In this document: positions 1 through 9,431 of the stretch, piece by piece | Position numbering within the stretch: the first letter of the stretch is position 1 | How the letters are laid out: every line of letters begins with the position of its first letter | Assembly (NCBI GenBank): GCA_028823035.1 | Contig: JAPKCI010000003.1 | Span: 1 to 64,000, forward strand | Direction of reading: 5' to 3' | DNA length: 64,000 nt | From: Rubripirellula sp. | GTDB lineage: Bacteria; Planctomycetota; Planctomycetia; Pirellulales; Pirellulaceae | The notes under the pieces: generated by a model | Told to the model about the DNA's origin: nothing | Databases searched by the model: none | The model's input: the letters and a program-made list of their open reading frames with translations, nothing else | Position numbers and translations under genes: made by a program

Positions 1-135
1 GACTTGGCAAAACCGAGCCTCAACGAACCTGAATAGTCAGCTTCAAAACAAGCAGAAGATCATTGAGTTGGCGTGAGACATCGGACAAGGGTACCAGATC
101 ATGCACCGAACGCTTCCGATCGAAAACCGAACATT

Positions 136-1461
136 TCACTTCAGAACTGCTTGCTGCCCCAAACGTTTGGCAAGAATCGCTTGCGTCTCGAGGGCTTGTT
201 CGCAGAATTCGATGTCGGCCAGATCCATGAGCGTCAACTTGCAACAGTAGCGTTCACTAATGATGTCGCGTAAATCGGCATCCAATGATTCTGTCCAAGC
301 GGCAGAAACTGGTAACCTGCCCAATTCATCTTCCCGGCAAGGGACCCGCAACCGAAGACACGCCGGCCCACCACCACCATCCATGCTCTGCCCAAGATCA
401 ACAAAGTGGACTGCGTCAAACACTCCTTGATCGCACCAACGCTCAACGATCGCGTTTGCTTCTTGATGCTGCTGTACCTGAATTGGGCAAAGCACTGTCC
501 GAACAGGTTGCCCGGATACGAAACAGGACACAATCTGGCTGTTGAACAGATACGTCGTGATGGCATCTTCCAAAGTCAACTCGTGCGACTTGACACACAA
601 GGTTTGCAACGGGCTGCCCGTGACATTCTTGAATCGCTGCTGCAAACGCAGTATCTCTCCGTCACTTTCTGGGGCAAACGCCCATTCATGGTGAATCAAC
701 AGGTTCTGATGACTCATGGCAACCACATCGTTGTGAAAGGCTCCCTTATCAATCGCATCAGGGTGCTGCTTCAGATAAAACGCGTTCTGGGCCTCCAATA
801 CATGGCCCCTCGCAATCGCCTGACAGGCGGCAAGCGTTTGCCTTGGCCAGTAACACTGAGGCTCGGGACTACCATCTCCGTACACAAACACATTCAAACC
901 CGAACCACCGTCCAGCCCTGACAAACGCATGTGATTTGCCGCCCCCTCATCTCGCATCAATGCGCCGCCGGGTAGTGCGGCACGAACATCGAATACCCCA
1001 CGAAACAGAGAACGCAATTCAAGCAGGGTCTGCGACGACTCGATCGAACGATGCAGACTGGCACTCAGATTTGCAACAGTCATCACAGGTAAATTTCCCT
1101 CGGTGTCGGTGGAGGCCGTCACCGTAGCCGCATTGGCAGTCCACATGGCTGAACAACTTGTGGCTGCCGAGAGAAGCAAAGGACTGTCGTGCATCACGAA
1201 CTGCAGTAGATCTGATCGTGAGCCGGAGAAGCCCAACGACCTCAAGAAACCGAAATCAGGTCGCGGCTGTGGCGGCAGGATCCATTGCGGGACACCCAAA
1301 CTGGCAACTTGCCGCATCTTGTCGAGGCCCTGAATGGCTGCTGCCCTCGGATTGGACGGCTGACCCGCGTGCAATTGAGACGCGACATTCCCCACACCCA
1401 GTCCACCAAAGTGGTGTGTTGGCCCCACGATCCTGTCGATTTGCGCTTCGATCACCGTCAT
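136..1461 (-). CDS. astB: N-succinylarginine dihydrolase (AstB)
   Basis: Hydrolyses N2-succinylarginine to N2-succinylornithine, CO2 and ammonia, the second step of the arginine succinyltransferase pathway in the cytoplasm. The N-terminus carries the family signature GPTHHFGGLGVGN, followed by NPRAAA and the RPDFGFLRSLGFSG block. A HND motif sits near residue 243 and GGGGPACLRLRV near residue 367; its Cys is the expected nucleophile and the His belongs to the triad. At 441 residues it matches the family length. I chose the ATG at 1461 because it overlaps the astD stop as ATGA and places the signature where the family has it; an in-frame ATG at 1476 would add five residues. It follows astD in a two-gene operon. 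No astA, astC or astE is visible. Confidence 0.93.
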   Translation of the reverse strand: MTVIEAQIDRIVGPTHHFGGLGVGNVASQLHAGQPSNPRAAAIQGLDKMRQVASLGVPQWILPPQPRPDFGFLRSLGFSGSRSDLLQFVMHDSPLLLSAATSCSAMWTANAATVTASTDTEGNLPVMTVANLSASLHRSIESSQTLLELRSLFRGVFDVRAALPGGALMRDEGAANHMRLSGLDGGSGLNVFVYGDGSPEPQCYWPRQTLAACQAIARGHVLEAQNAFYLKQHPDAIDKGAFHNDVVAMSHQNLLIHHEWAFAPESDGEILRLQQRFKNVTGSPLQTLCVKSHELTLEDAITTYLFNSQIVSCFVSGQPVRTVLCPIQVQQHQEANAIVERWCDQGVFDAVHFVDLGQSMDGGGGPACLRLRVPCREDELGRLPVSAAWTESLDADLRDIISERYCCKLTLMDLADIEFCEQALETQAILAKRLGQQAVLK

Positions 1462-2906
1462 TTCGCCATATCCCATGGATCCCCAACTGCTGGCGTTGAC
1501 TGCTCCAGCGATGCAACCGGATCACTGCAAAAATCGATTGCGTGATATCCTGCTGGGCGGTGATTACCACTCGCTCCCAGGCCACCAAATGGCAGCGTTC
1601 CTGCCGCACCTGTGGTAGGTGAATTCCAATTCACAACGCCTGCTCCGACGCGATCGACAAATTGTTCGAACATTGCGTCTGTTCCTCCCAACAGTGCAGC
1701 GGATAGTCCATAGGGGGTTGAAGCTGCCGAGTTGACCGCACTATCAAAATCGGGCTCGCGCTGAACAATCAGAATCGGGCCGAACCATTCCATCTGATTG
1801 ATCTTTGCCGATGCCTCTTCTGAAATACCGCTCGCGTCAAGAACAGCTGGCCTCACCAACGCATCGAACGGAGCAACAACTTCGAGCGGAATCAATGGTT
1901 TACACCCAAGATTCATCAGGCATTCATAGGTTTCCAACAAACGCGAAGCAGCCAAGCCTGACACAAGCGGTCCGATGTGGGGCGTCGGAGAATCTTTAGG
2001 CATACCGACCCGCAGTTGTGCCGTCTGTGTGACCAGTTCTTCAATCTGAGCCTCCGTTTCAGCGCCTGAGACGAACAGTGCCCGACGGGCACACGTGCAA
2101 CGCTGGCCAGCCGAAATGAAAGCAGAAAAGGAAACCAGCCTGGCCGCGATTGCCGGATTGACCGAATCCATGATCACCATGGGGTTATTCCCCCCCAATT
2201 CCAATGCCAGCAGAACCTCTGACCTACCGGCCAGTTGGCGGTGGATCGCGTTGCCCGCTTCACGACCGCCAGTCAGGAATACGGCGGAAACCTCCGGAGA
2301 GTCAATGGCCAACTGCGCTGCCTCGGCTGCTCCGGGTATCAACTGCAACACGTCACTTGGAATCCCAGCGCGACACCACGCATCGACCATCCACTGCGCG
2401 ACTGCCATCGCCTGCTCACTGGGTTTGAAGACCACAGCATTCCCTGCCAGTAAAGCCGGAATGATCTGTCCACCGGGTAAATGCAGGGGAAAGTTGAATG
2501 GCCCCAAAACCAAAGTCACACCAAGTGGTTGAAACCGAATCCTTCGCTGAACCGGAGTTGCGACAGCCTTGCCTGCATCAACCATTACGTCACTTCGGCG
2601 TTGTTCCATGGCCAGAATCGATGTCTCTATCTTGGCAATGGAAGCCGCTACTTCACCCTCAGCATCCCAAACCAACTTACCGACCTCCCGACTGATCAAA
2701 TCAGCGATCTCATCCCGATGGATAGTCAACTCAGCTTCGAATCGCCGCACAAGCTCAACTCTTTCCTCAACTGTTGTGCTACGCCAATCGTCAGCTGCCC
2801 TCGCAGCCCTTTCCATGCATTCACGGATTTCCTGTCGCCCCGCCGAACTTCCCTGCCAAAGCGTCTCACCATCGACCGGGCTGACACTCGTGAATACGTG
2901 CGACAT
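1458..2906 (-). CDS. astD: N-succinylglutamate 5-semialdehyde dehydrogenase (AstD)
   Basis: NAD-dependent aldehyde dehydrogenase that oxidises succinylglutamate semialdehyde to succinylglutamate, the fourth step of arginine succinyltransferase catabolism. The 482 residues cover the whole ALDH fold. The general-base Glu lies in LELGGNNP near residue 237 and the catalytic Cys in SAGQRCTCARR near residue 270; the C-terminal block PFGGLGASGNHRPAG is also AstD-like. The start is ATG with AGAGG about 10 bases upstream. Overlap by four bases with astB and the shared pathway make the AstD assignment much stronger than a generic ALDH call. The order astD then astB differs from the E. coli astCADBE order. 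Confidence 0.92.
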   Translation of the reverse strand: MSHVFTSVSPVDGETLWQGSSAGRQEIRECMERAARAADDWRSTTVEERVELVRRFEAELTIHRDEIADLISREVGKLVWDAEGEVAASIAKIETSILAMEQRRSDVMVDAGKAVATPVQRRIRFQPLGVTLVLGPFNFPLHLPGGQIIPALLAGNAVVFKPSEQAMAVAQWMVDAWCRAGIPSDVLQLIPGAAEAAQLAIDSPEVSAVFLTGGREAGNAIHRQLAGRSEVLLALELGGNNPMVIMDSVNPAIAARLVSFSAFISAGQRCTCARRALFVSGAETEAQIEELVTQTAQLRVGMPKDSPTPHIGPLVSGLAASRLLETYECLMNLGCKPLIPLEVVAPFDALVRPAVLDASGISEEASAKINQMEWFGPILIVQREPDFDSAVNSAASTPYGLSAALLGGTDAMFEQFVDRVGAGVVNWNSPTTGAAGTLPFGGLGASGNHRPAGYHAIDFCSDPVASLEQSTPAVGDPWDMAK

Positions 2907-3211
2907 GCGTAACTACCCTCTTGTGCTTGACAGCGTCTACGGAAGTTCTGGTACTGCGTCTGATCGCTTTCATCTTACATCGGGTCACCACAAAGTTTGG
3001 ACGACAATCGTTTTCGTTGGCTTGCTGGCTCTGGTAACTATTGCGCTGTCACGACGTGCAGTCGTTCGCCACTGCCATGCCACATAGCGGCTATCGGTGT
3101 GATCTCAATCCAACCAAAACCGAAACCAGCCAAACCATATTGGCCAAGAGTGATCCGATGTGGGTTGGCAGAGATTCTGACGGAGTACAACTCATGATTC
3201 CTGAAACAGAA
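2907..3211. other. Intergenic region upstream of astDB
   Basis: About 305 bases between the astD start and the 3' end of the next minus-strand gene. It must hold the astDB promoter. I see no convincing ORF, hairpin or operator palindrome. Confidence 0.5.
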
Positions 3212-4006
3212 TCACTCGTCCTCAAGCACCATCAGCTCGACCTTCCGGAAATGAACGGGGTGGCTTTCCGATTGAAGTGAAATGGTGCCACCATCAAGCA
3301 TGACAGTGCCGGCTTTTTCAGCCAACTCCTTTGCGTGGTCATCGCGTTCGTCAAGTTGAGGTTTCGTGTATTCCAGCACCACCTCACCATCGAGAACATG
3401 CTTGATAACCTTGTTGCCACGCACTTCGATTTCAGCAGTGACCCACTGCGGCCCATGATAAGTCTTGGAGGACGAACTTGTGCAATGGGGTTTGAATAGT
3501 TTTCCTTTCATGAAAACGTTGGTCCCAGGCGTACACAAATTCGATGTCGTTCGATTATTCTTGCCGTCTCCACCCAACAATTGCACTTCGATCGAGACCG
3601 GAAAGTCCTGATCCTTTGCCATGTTCTCGGGTTTCTCGCCATGCACCATCACTCCACTGTTCCTCAATGCCCAACCAGGGCCGCCTTTGCACTGATCACC
3701 GACAAACCGATACTCAAGTCGCATCCGGTAGTTCGAAAAACTGTCCTTGTAAAAGAGGTGTCCGAAGGTTTCATTGAACTCATCATATTTTTCGTAGCCA
3801 ACCTTCAGAATTCCATCTTCAACCCGGAAAGTGCTGGCATGATTCTCACCCAGATCGTGATAGCGAATTTTCGGAGTCCAACCATCAAGATTTTTCCCAT
3901 TGAACAGTTGAATCCATTGCCCCTTTTCAGCCGTTTGGGAAAAACCGCTTGCCGGAATCGCAAGCGAAACAAAGATCAGAGCCGAGAAAGTTGTAAATCG
4001 TGTCAT
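3212..4006 (-). CDS. Secreted DUF1080 (3-keto-disaccharide hydrolase-like) protein
   Basis: A predicted exported protein of about 264 residues with one DUF1080 domain. The family opening is visible after the signal peptide (WIQLFNGKNLDGW), followed by FRVEDGILKV, the jelly-roll strands FSNYRMRLEYRF and the terminal FRKVELMVLED. DUF1080 members are related to concanavalin-like lectins/glucanases, and some act on 3-keto-glycosides; the substrate here is unknown. The start is uncertain: ATG 4006 gives a compact signal peptide, ATG 4030 or 4051 would lengthen it, and none has a clear ribosome-binding site. It is divergent from the isomerase and dehydrogenase genes, the latter carrying a second DUF1080 domain, which suggests one sugar-oxidation locus. 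Confidence 0.85.
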   Translation of the reverse strand: MTRFTTFSALIFVSLAIPASGFSQTAEKGQWIQLFNGKNLDGWTPKIRYHDLGENHASTFRVEDGILKVGYEKYDEFNETFGHLFYKDSFSNYRMRLEYRFVGDQCKGGPGWALRNSGVMVHGEKPENMAKDQDFPVSIEVQLLGGDGKNNRTTSNLCTPGTNVFMKGKLFKPHCTSSSSKTYHGPQWVTAEIEVRGNKVIKHVLDGEVVLEYTKPQLDERDDHAKELAEKAGTVMLDGGTISLQSESHPVHFRKVELMVLEDE

Positions 4007-4186
4007 GATGGTTTTTAAACGGGGAGGCATTTGCGTAACTTTCAAGCCCAAATTCTACACGTAATCGGTCGTCCAATCATCCGTCCAAAACCAAAGGCCA
4101 CAATCGACTACAATCCACGGTTCCCAAGCGTCAAAAACCAAATTCCACTCGACATAACCCCGTTTACAAGCCAGAGGTTTTGCATC

Positions 4187-5050
4187 ATGCCGCTCACCCA
4201 CCACCCATTTTCTCGTCGTCAATTCCTGGTTGGTTCTACTGCCGCATTAGCGGTTGCCGGACTCCCAGCGAGCCGGCGACTGCTAGCCACACCTGCCGAA
4301 GATCGTTTTGGTGGATGGCCAATCGGTATCCAAAGTTACTCACTCCGAAACTTTAATGTGGACGAAGCGATTCGGCACATGCAGGGACTCGGAATTCATT
4401 TCGTGGAGTTCTACAGCAAACACGTTCCACTGAATTCAACTTCCGAGCAACTCGCAAAACTTGGCAAAAAGCTGGACAGTGCGGGTATCAAAATGAGTTC
4501 GCACGGCGTTAATGGCTTCACGGACAATCATGAAGCGAACCGCAAAACCTTTGAATTTGCAAAACGGGCCGGTCTGAAAAACATCACCGCCAATCCACAG
4601 CCCAATTCGTTTGAAAGCCTCGACAAACTCGTGGCTGAATTTGATATCCGAATCTGCATTCACAATCACGGTCCTGGATCTTCCTATGACAAGATCGACG
4701 AGGTCGTCGACGCCGTCAAAGACCATGACCCGCGAATCGGCGCGTGCGTTGACACAGGCCATTTCATTCGCAGTGGTGAGGATCCCGTTGAAGCAGTCAA
4801 GCGACTGGGCAACCGTGTTTTTGCGTTGCACATCAAAGATGAAGAAAAGCAGGAAAAGAAGTCGCATAACGTCATCATAGGAGATGGTTTTCTTGACGTC
4901 ACCCAATTATTCAAGACATTGAAGGCCATCAATTTCCCGGCAGACGGATCCATCTCGCTGGAATATGAAGCAAATCCTAATAATCCCATCGACGACATTC
5001 AACAATGCCTGTCCGTCGCGGAGGAATCGATTGCTAAAGCAAAGAGATAA
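4187..5050 (+). CDS. Tat-exported sugar phosphate isomerase/epimerase-like TIM-barrel protein
   Basis: Xylose isomerase-like TIM barrel of 287 residues. The N-terminus has a twin-arginine signal (SRRQFLVG followed by an Ala-rich stretch), so the protein is probably exported folded. Barrel motifs include WPIGIQSYSLR, a metal-ligand pattern in ICIHNHGPG, GACVDTGHFIRSG and ALHIKDE. The ATG at 4187 was chosen because AGAGG lies about 9 bases upstream and the Tat motif follows directly; the upstream in-frame ATG at 4031 would put some 50 unrelated residues before it. The dehydrogenase gene starts 37 bases downstream, so the two are probably co-transcribed. In related loci such barrels act on keto-sugar intermediates; the exact reaction cannot be told. 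Confidence 0.85.
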   Translation: MPLTHHPFSRRQFLVGSTAALAVAGLPASRRLLATPAEDRFGGWPIGIQSYSLRNFNVDEAIRHMQGLGIHFVEFYSKHVPLNSTSEQLAKLGKKLDSAGIKMSSHGVNGFTDNHEANRKTFEFAKRAGLKNITANPQPNSFESLDKLVAEFDIRICIHNHGPGSSYDKIDEVVDAVKDHDPRIGACVDTGHFIRSGEDPVEAVKRLGNRVFALHIKDEEKQEKKSHNVIIGDGFLDVTQLFKTLKAINFPADGSISLEYEANPNNPIDDIQQCLSVAEESIAKAKR

Positions 5051-5087
5051 AACTCGCTCACCTCCCAATCCACTGACGGAGGTTCTC

Positions 5088-8000
5088 GTGTCACAACAAA
5101 TCGGTGCTGAATTTTCAATGAGAATGTATTTTCTTGCATTGCAGTTCGTCTTGTTACCTTGGTCTGCCAGCATTTGCTACGCCGAACCGCCGAGTGACCT
5201 TGATCCGCAACTCTCCGTCTCGCAGAAGGGAGTCAAACTGACTCTCGTTGCGGAACATCCCGATGTCGTCACTCCAACCGGCGTGGATGTGGATGAGAAA
5301 GGAAACATTTGGCTGGTTTGCAGTCACACCCATTTTCGTCCGGATGATTACGAAGGCCCTGAGCACGACGAAATCGTCGTGCTCAAGGTTGACGGCACGC
5401 GTTCCGTCTTCTTCAACCAGACAACCGCTACCATGGATTTGGAACTGGGACTCGATGGCTGGGTCTATCTCGCCGAGCGGGATCGTATCCTTCGCGTCAA
5501 AGATTCAAACAACGATGGCAAAGGCGACACCATTGAGGAACTGGCCAACCTGAAAACGGAAGCCGACTACCCTCACAACGGCCTCAGTGGATTGGCATGG
5601 CATCCCAACGGAGATCTGATTTTTGCACTGGGAGAGAATTTCTGGAAATCATGGACGCTGACCGGTTCCGATGGTCAGAAAATCGAGGGTACGGGCGAGG
5701 GAGGAATTTTTCGCTGCACCCCGCAGGGTGCAGCGCTGCATCGGATCGCAAAGGGTTTCTGGAATCCATTTGGCGTCTGCGTCCGCAGTGACGGCGTTAT
5801 CTTCACGGCCGAGAACGACCCCGGTGCACGTCCCCCCTGTCGTTTATTGCACGTCGTCGAGGGAGGAGACTATGGATACCAGCGTCACTACGGAAACGCG
5901 GCTTTCCATCCTTTTGTTTGCTGGGACGGGGAACTTCGCGGAACACTCCCCATGCTTCACAGCATCGCAGAGGCTCCGTGCGGCATCGCTCCACTGGGCA
6001 ATGGTCTGATTGTTCCATCATGGACAGACCACCGAATCGATTTTTATCCACTGCAATCCGAGGGCGCCAGTTTCAAAACACAGCAGGTGTCGCTCATCCG
6101 AGGTGGCAATCACTTCCGGCCGACATGCATTACACGAGTATCGCCCACCCTATTTTATTTGACGGACTGGGTATTCGGGTCCTACCAACTGCACGGACGT
6201 GGTCGTGTTTGGAAATTGGAAATATCCCCAGACATCGCGGACTGGCTGGGCCCGATGGAACTGCCGAAAGAAAACAAAGAAGTCCAGATCGTGCGGAAGC
6301 TACAGGCACAGGAAAACGCCTTTTCAATTAATGAGCTACTCAATCTCTGTCGCTCCGAAGATCGCTTTCTCAGTCATGCTGCAATCAACGCGCTGGCAAA
6401 ACGCACGCAGTCCATCGGACAGCAGGAAGCCGATGCTATGTCGACCGAGGACAAAATCTCGCTACTGCTGTCGATTCAACGCATGCGGCCCACCGACACA
6501 GCGTGGGTCAAATATTTCATGTCACAACCCGATGCCGATATTCGATTTGAAACGCTGAGATGGATTTCCGAAGCACGGCTCACTGAGTTCGCCAACGAGG
6601 TCGAATTGATCGTTGCCGACAGCGACCTTGATTACCGAACATTCGAAGCAGCGCTTGCCACGATGAACACTCTATCCGGACAACCACAAACCGGTGTCGC
6701 GGATCCGGACATGCTGATCACGAGAGTCAGGGATGAGAAAGCACCATTCCACGTACGTGCCTACGCACTTCGACTGCTCGCACCGGCGCACAAAAATTTC
6801 AAACAACCACTTTGGCGGGACCTAATGGCTACGGGTGATCTTTCTATCCTGACCGAACTGGCTCGCGCTTTGGCAGCTAACGGAACACCAGAAGCCCGAA
6901 AAATCCTGTTTGAATTGGCAGAGAACCCCACCATCGAACTCTCCGTTCGCGCCGATGCGATCGCTGGACTTTCCCAGCCAGTCGCTTTAAATCTGCCACG
7001 CCTGATTGAACTTGCAGAGTCCCCAACCAGGGCTATTCGCGAGGAAGCACTTCGATCACTGCGCTATTCCAAACTCAGTGAAGAGCAGTGGGCACGCCTG
7101 CAACACGTCAAGAAAAACCATCCTGATTCAGATGATCTGATCATTGCCGCGATGGAACCGGAAAACATTGCAAAGAACCGCCCGTCAACCTCAGACACAG
7201 CTGCCTGGCAGCGTCGGCTCGATGCAGTACGGCAACCGGTCAATCTAGAGGCAGGTCGAAGGACGTTCCATCATGCGCAAGTTGGCACATGCTCAAAATG
7301 TCATCGCCATTTTGGGCGAGGAAGTGTCGTTGGTCCCGATCTTTCTGCCGTTTCAAACGTGGGCGACGCCAGTCGCATCCTGCGTTCGATTCTGCAACCA
7401 AGCCAAGATGTCGATCCCCAATACTTTCCCCGCATGCTAATCACAGATGACGGTCACGCTTTCACCGGGATCATGCTGCGAGACGGTGGTGGGGGAAACG
7501 AGGTTTACCGGGATAACACAGGCCGCGAACGAGTCTTTAAGACCGCCAATATCACCGAGAGAAAAGAGCTTCATACGTCAATGATGCCAGACGGCCTCGT
7601 CGATACTTTGACGGATCGGGAACTCAGGGATCTTATCGCTTTCATGGACAAACGGCCTGAACAGGGGGTGGAACCTGAACAGGAGGAAGACAACAGTGCC
7701 TTCAACGGTACATGGTTTCTTGATTTTGCAGATGGCTATGGTGGGTGGCTGCAAGTCGTTGAGGACACCGATGGCCTGTCCGCAAAACTGATGTGGCGAG
7801 TCGGTTCAGCCAAACCGGTTCAACAGGTAAAACTGGTTGATAAGTCGCTCGTGTTGAAACGCAACAGGAAATCAGGAAAAGCGATCTTCGTTGCGAACGT
7901 CGTAAACGACACCATCAGTGTCAAACTTGAGGGGACGGACCAAGTCGCGGTGGGTCGGAGGTGCCCCCCGATGCCGCAACGTCCAAACCTGGCCGAAATA

Positions 8001-8564
8001 CAATTCGGAGACTCGGTAGAACTTTTCAATGGTCGAAATCTGACCGGCTGGCAATTGCAACCCAAGGATGCCCGCAATGGCTGGCGCGTCGAGAAAGGAG
8101 AATTGATCAACGAAACACCCAAAGCAGACTTCAGTGCCTATGGCGAATTTGGCAACCTGCGGACCACCCAAACATTTGGTGACTGCAAAGTCCACATCGA
8201 GTTCAACATTGGCAAACACCGTAACAGCGGGATTTACATCCGCGGATTGTACGAAGCGCAGGTAGTGGACCGTGACAGCCCGATGCAAGGCATCAGTGGC
8301 CCCGGAGCAATCTTTGGGCGAATCGCTCCAAGCACAAACGCCGGTCTGCCAGGGGGTGAATGGCAAACCTACGACCTCACTCTGGTCGATCGGCACATGA
8401 CGGTGAGACTCAATGGGCAGTTGGTGATCGACAACCAACCTGTTGAGGGGGCCACGGGAGGCGCACTGTTTGGCGATGTCATGCGAGATGGTCCGTTGTA
8501 TCTGCAGGGAGACCATACCAGTGTCCGCTACCGCAACGTCCGGCTAAGTCCTCGCATCAAGTAA
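5088..8564 (+). CDS. PVC-type membrane-bound dehydrogenase fused to HEAT, cytochrome c and DUF1080 domains
   Basis: A predicted periplasmic protein of 1158 residues with several modules. A signal peptide (hydrophobic run around MYFLALQFVLLPW) precedes a six-bladed propeller-like dehydrogenase domain of the PVC type (about residues 40-390), then HEAT-like helices (about 420-690). A c-type heme site CSKCH near residue 735 opens a cytochrome domain with the PVC motifs VVGPDLSAV and ILQPSQDVDPQY. After a short beta-rich spacer, a DUF1080 domain starts at ELFNGRNLTGW near residue 978. The GTG at 5088 is favoured over ATG 5118 because GGAGG lies five bases upstream. It probably oxidises a sugar and passes electrons through the heme, with the DUF1080 domain acting on the keto product; the substrate is inferred, not seen. 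Confidence 0.88.
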   Translation: MSQQIGAEFSMRMYFLALQFVLLPWSASICYAEPPSDLDPQLSVSQKGVKLTLVAEHPDVVTPTGVDVDEKGNIWLVCSHTHFRPDDYEGPEHDEIVVLKVDGTRSVFFNQTTATMDLELGLDGWVYLAERDRILRVKDSNNDGKGDTIEELANLKTEADYPHNGLSGLAWHPNGDLIFALGENFWKSWTLTGSDGQKIEGTGEGGIFRCTPQGAALHRIAKGFWNPFGVCVRSDGVIFTAENDPGARPPCRLLHVVEGGDYGYQRHYGNAAFHPFVCWDGELRGTLPMLHSIAEAPCGIAPLGNGLIVPSWTDHRIDFYPLQSEGASFKTQQVSLIRGGNHFRPTCITRVSPTLFYLTDWVFGSYQLHGRGRVWKLEISPDIADWLGPMELPKENKEVQIVRKLQAQENAFSINELLNLCRSEDRFLSHAAINALAKRTQSIGQQEADAMSTEDKISLLLSIQRMRPTDTAWVKYFMSQPDADIRFETLRWISEARLTEFANEVELIVADSDLDYRTFEAALATMNTLSGQPQTGVADPDMLITRVRDEKAPFHVRAYALRLLAPAHKNFKQPLWRDLMATGDLSILTELARALAANGTPEARKILFELAENPTIELSVRADAIAGLSQPVALNLPRLIELAESPTRAIREEALRSLRYSKLSEEQWARLQHVKKNHPDSDDLIIAAMEPENIAKNRPSTSDTAAWQRRLDAVRQPVNLEAGRRTFHHAQVGTCSKCHRHFGRGSVVGPDLSAVSNVGDASRILRSILQPSQDVDPQYFPRMLITDDGHAFTGIMLRDGGGGNEVYRDNTGRERVFKTANITERKELHTSMMPDGLVDTLTDRELRDLIAFMDKRPEQGVEPEQEEDNSAFNGTWFLDFADGYGGWLQVVEDTDGLSAKLMWRVGSAKPVQQVKLVDKSLVLKRNRKSGKAIFVANVVNDTISVKLEGTDQVAVGRRCPPMPQRPNLAEIQFGDSVELFNGRNLTGWQLQPKDARNGWRVEKGELINETPKADFSAYGEFGNLRTTQTFGDCKVHIEFNIGKHRNSGIYIRGLYEAQVVDRDSPMQGISGPGAIFGRIAPSTNAGLPGGEWQTYDLTLVDRHMTVRLNGQLVIDNQPVEGATGGALFGDVMRDGPLYLQGDHTSVRYRNVRLSPRIK

Positions 8565-8574
8565 ACCACCCAGA

Positions 8575-9144
8575 TCAAGTCTTCGGTTCTTCTTCACTCT
8601 CCATCGCCTCCAGTGTCACCTTCAACTGATTGCGTGCCCGGCTCAAACGGCTACGGACAGTGCCGATCGAGATTTCCAGAATGACGGCAATGTCCTCATA
8701 TGACCTTTCCTGCATTTCCCGAAGCACCAGGATTTTCCGGTGATCTTCAGAGAGGATTTGAATCGCCTCACGCACCATATTCACGCGTTCCTGCCTTAGC
8801 ATCGGCTCATCAACGGCATCCGCAGTATCAACGACCTCCAGGCCGTTACTTTCTCGCCAGTAGTCGAGCGATATCCTTGCTCGTTTGCGACGTTTTCTGG
8901 TTAGCGCACTATTAAATGCGATCCGATATAACCATGTAAAAAACTGGCTATTCCGCTGAAATGTGTCGAGCTTCAGAAAAGCTCGAATGAAGGCCTCCTG
9001 AACTACTTCTTCGGCCTCATCTGGTGATCCAGTGACTTGGATCATCGAAGCGAACAAACGCTCCTGATTTAACTCGACTAACGCATTGAACGCGCCGCGA
9101 TCACCCTTGAGAGCGTGGTCAATCAGCTGCGTCTCTTCGCTCAC
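8575..9144 (-). CDS. ECF-type RNA polymerase sigma factor
   Basis: Sigma-70 family extracytoplasmic-function factor of 189 residues. Region 2 is seen in DEAEEVVQEAFIRAF and WLYRIAFNSALTRKRR; region 4 in LSEDHRKILVLREM, then SYEDIAVILEISIGTVRSRL as the -35-binding helix-turn-helix. The start is GTG with GAGA about five bases upstream. It ends ten bases from the convergent dehydrogenase gene, so no anti-sigma gene can follow it in the same operon, and none precedes it. Its regulon cannot be deduced here. Confidence 0.92.
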   Translation of the reverse strand: MSEETQLIDHALKGDRGAFNALVELNQERLFASMIQVTGSPDEAEEVVQEAFIRAFLKLDTFQRNSQFFTWLYRIAFNSALTRKRRKRARISLDYWRESNGLEVVDTADAVDEPMLRQERVNMVREAIQILSEDHRKILVLREMQERSYEDIAVILEISIGTVRSRLSRARNQLKVTLEAMESEEEPKT

Positions 9145-9431
9145 GCCAGTCTCTCGAAATCACGAATGGTGTACAACAGAGCTTATGCCAAATAATCGCC
9201 ATCGGCATGAATAACCCTGACAAATGGGAGATTCCGGGCCTCCAGACAGTGCTGAAAAGCCAAGGCAATACCACGCCGAATTGCTAAAAAGACCACGTCT
9301 CACAACCCGCACGAGACGAGGCAATGCATCCTGAGTATACACCGCAGCAGAGACAATGACGATCAACCGTCACCACCACTGACCAAGGCGTCGCAACTGA
9401 AAAGCGGCTGATCCGACAACGGGACCGCTGA

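Noticed and set aside
7872..8516. Open frame of 214 residues antisense to the DUF1080 part of the dehydrogenase
   Set aside because: It is antisense to a clear domain and shows no motif of its own.
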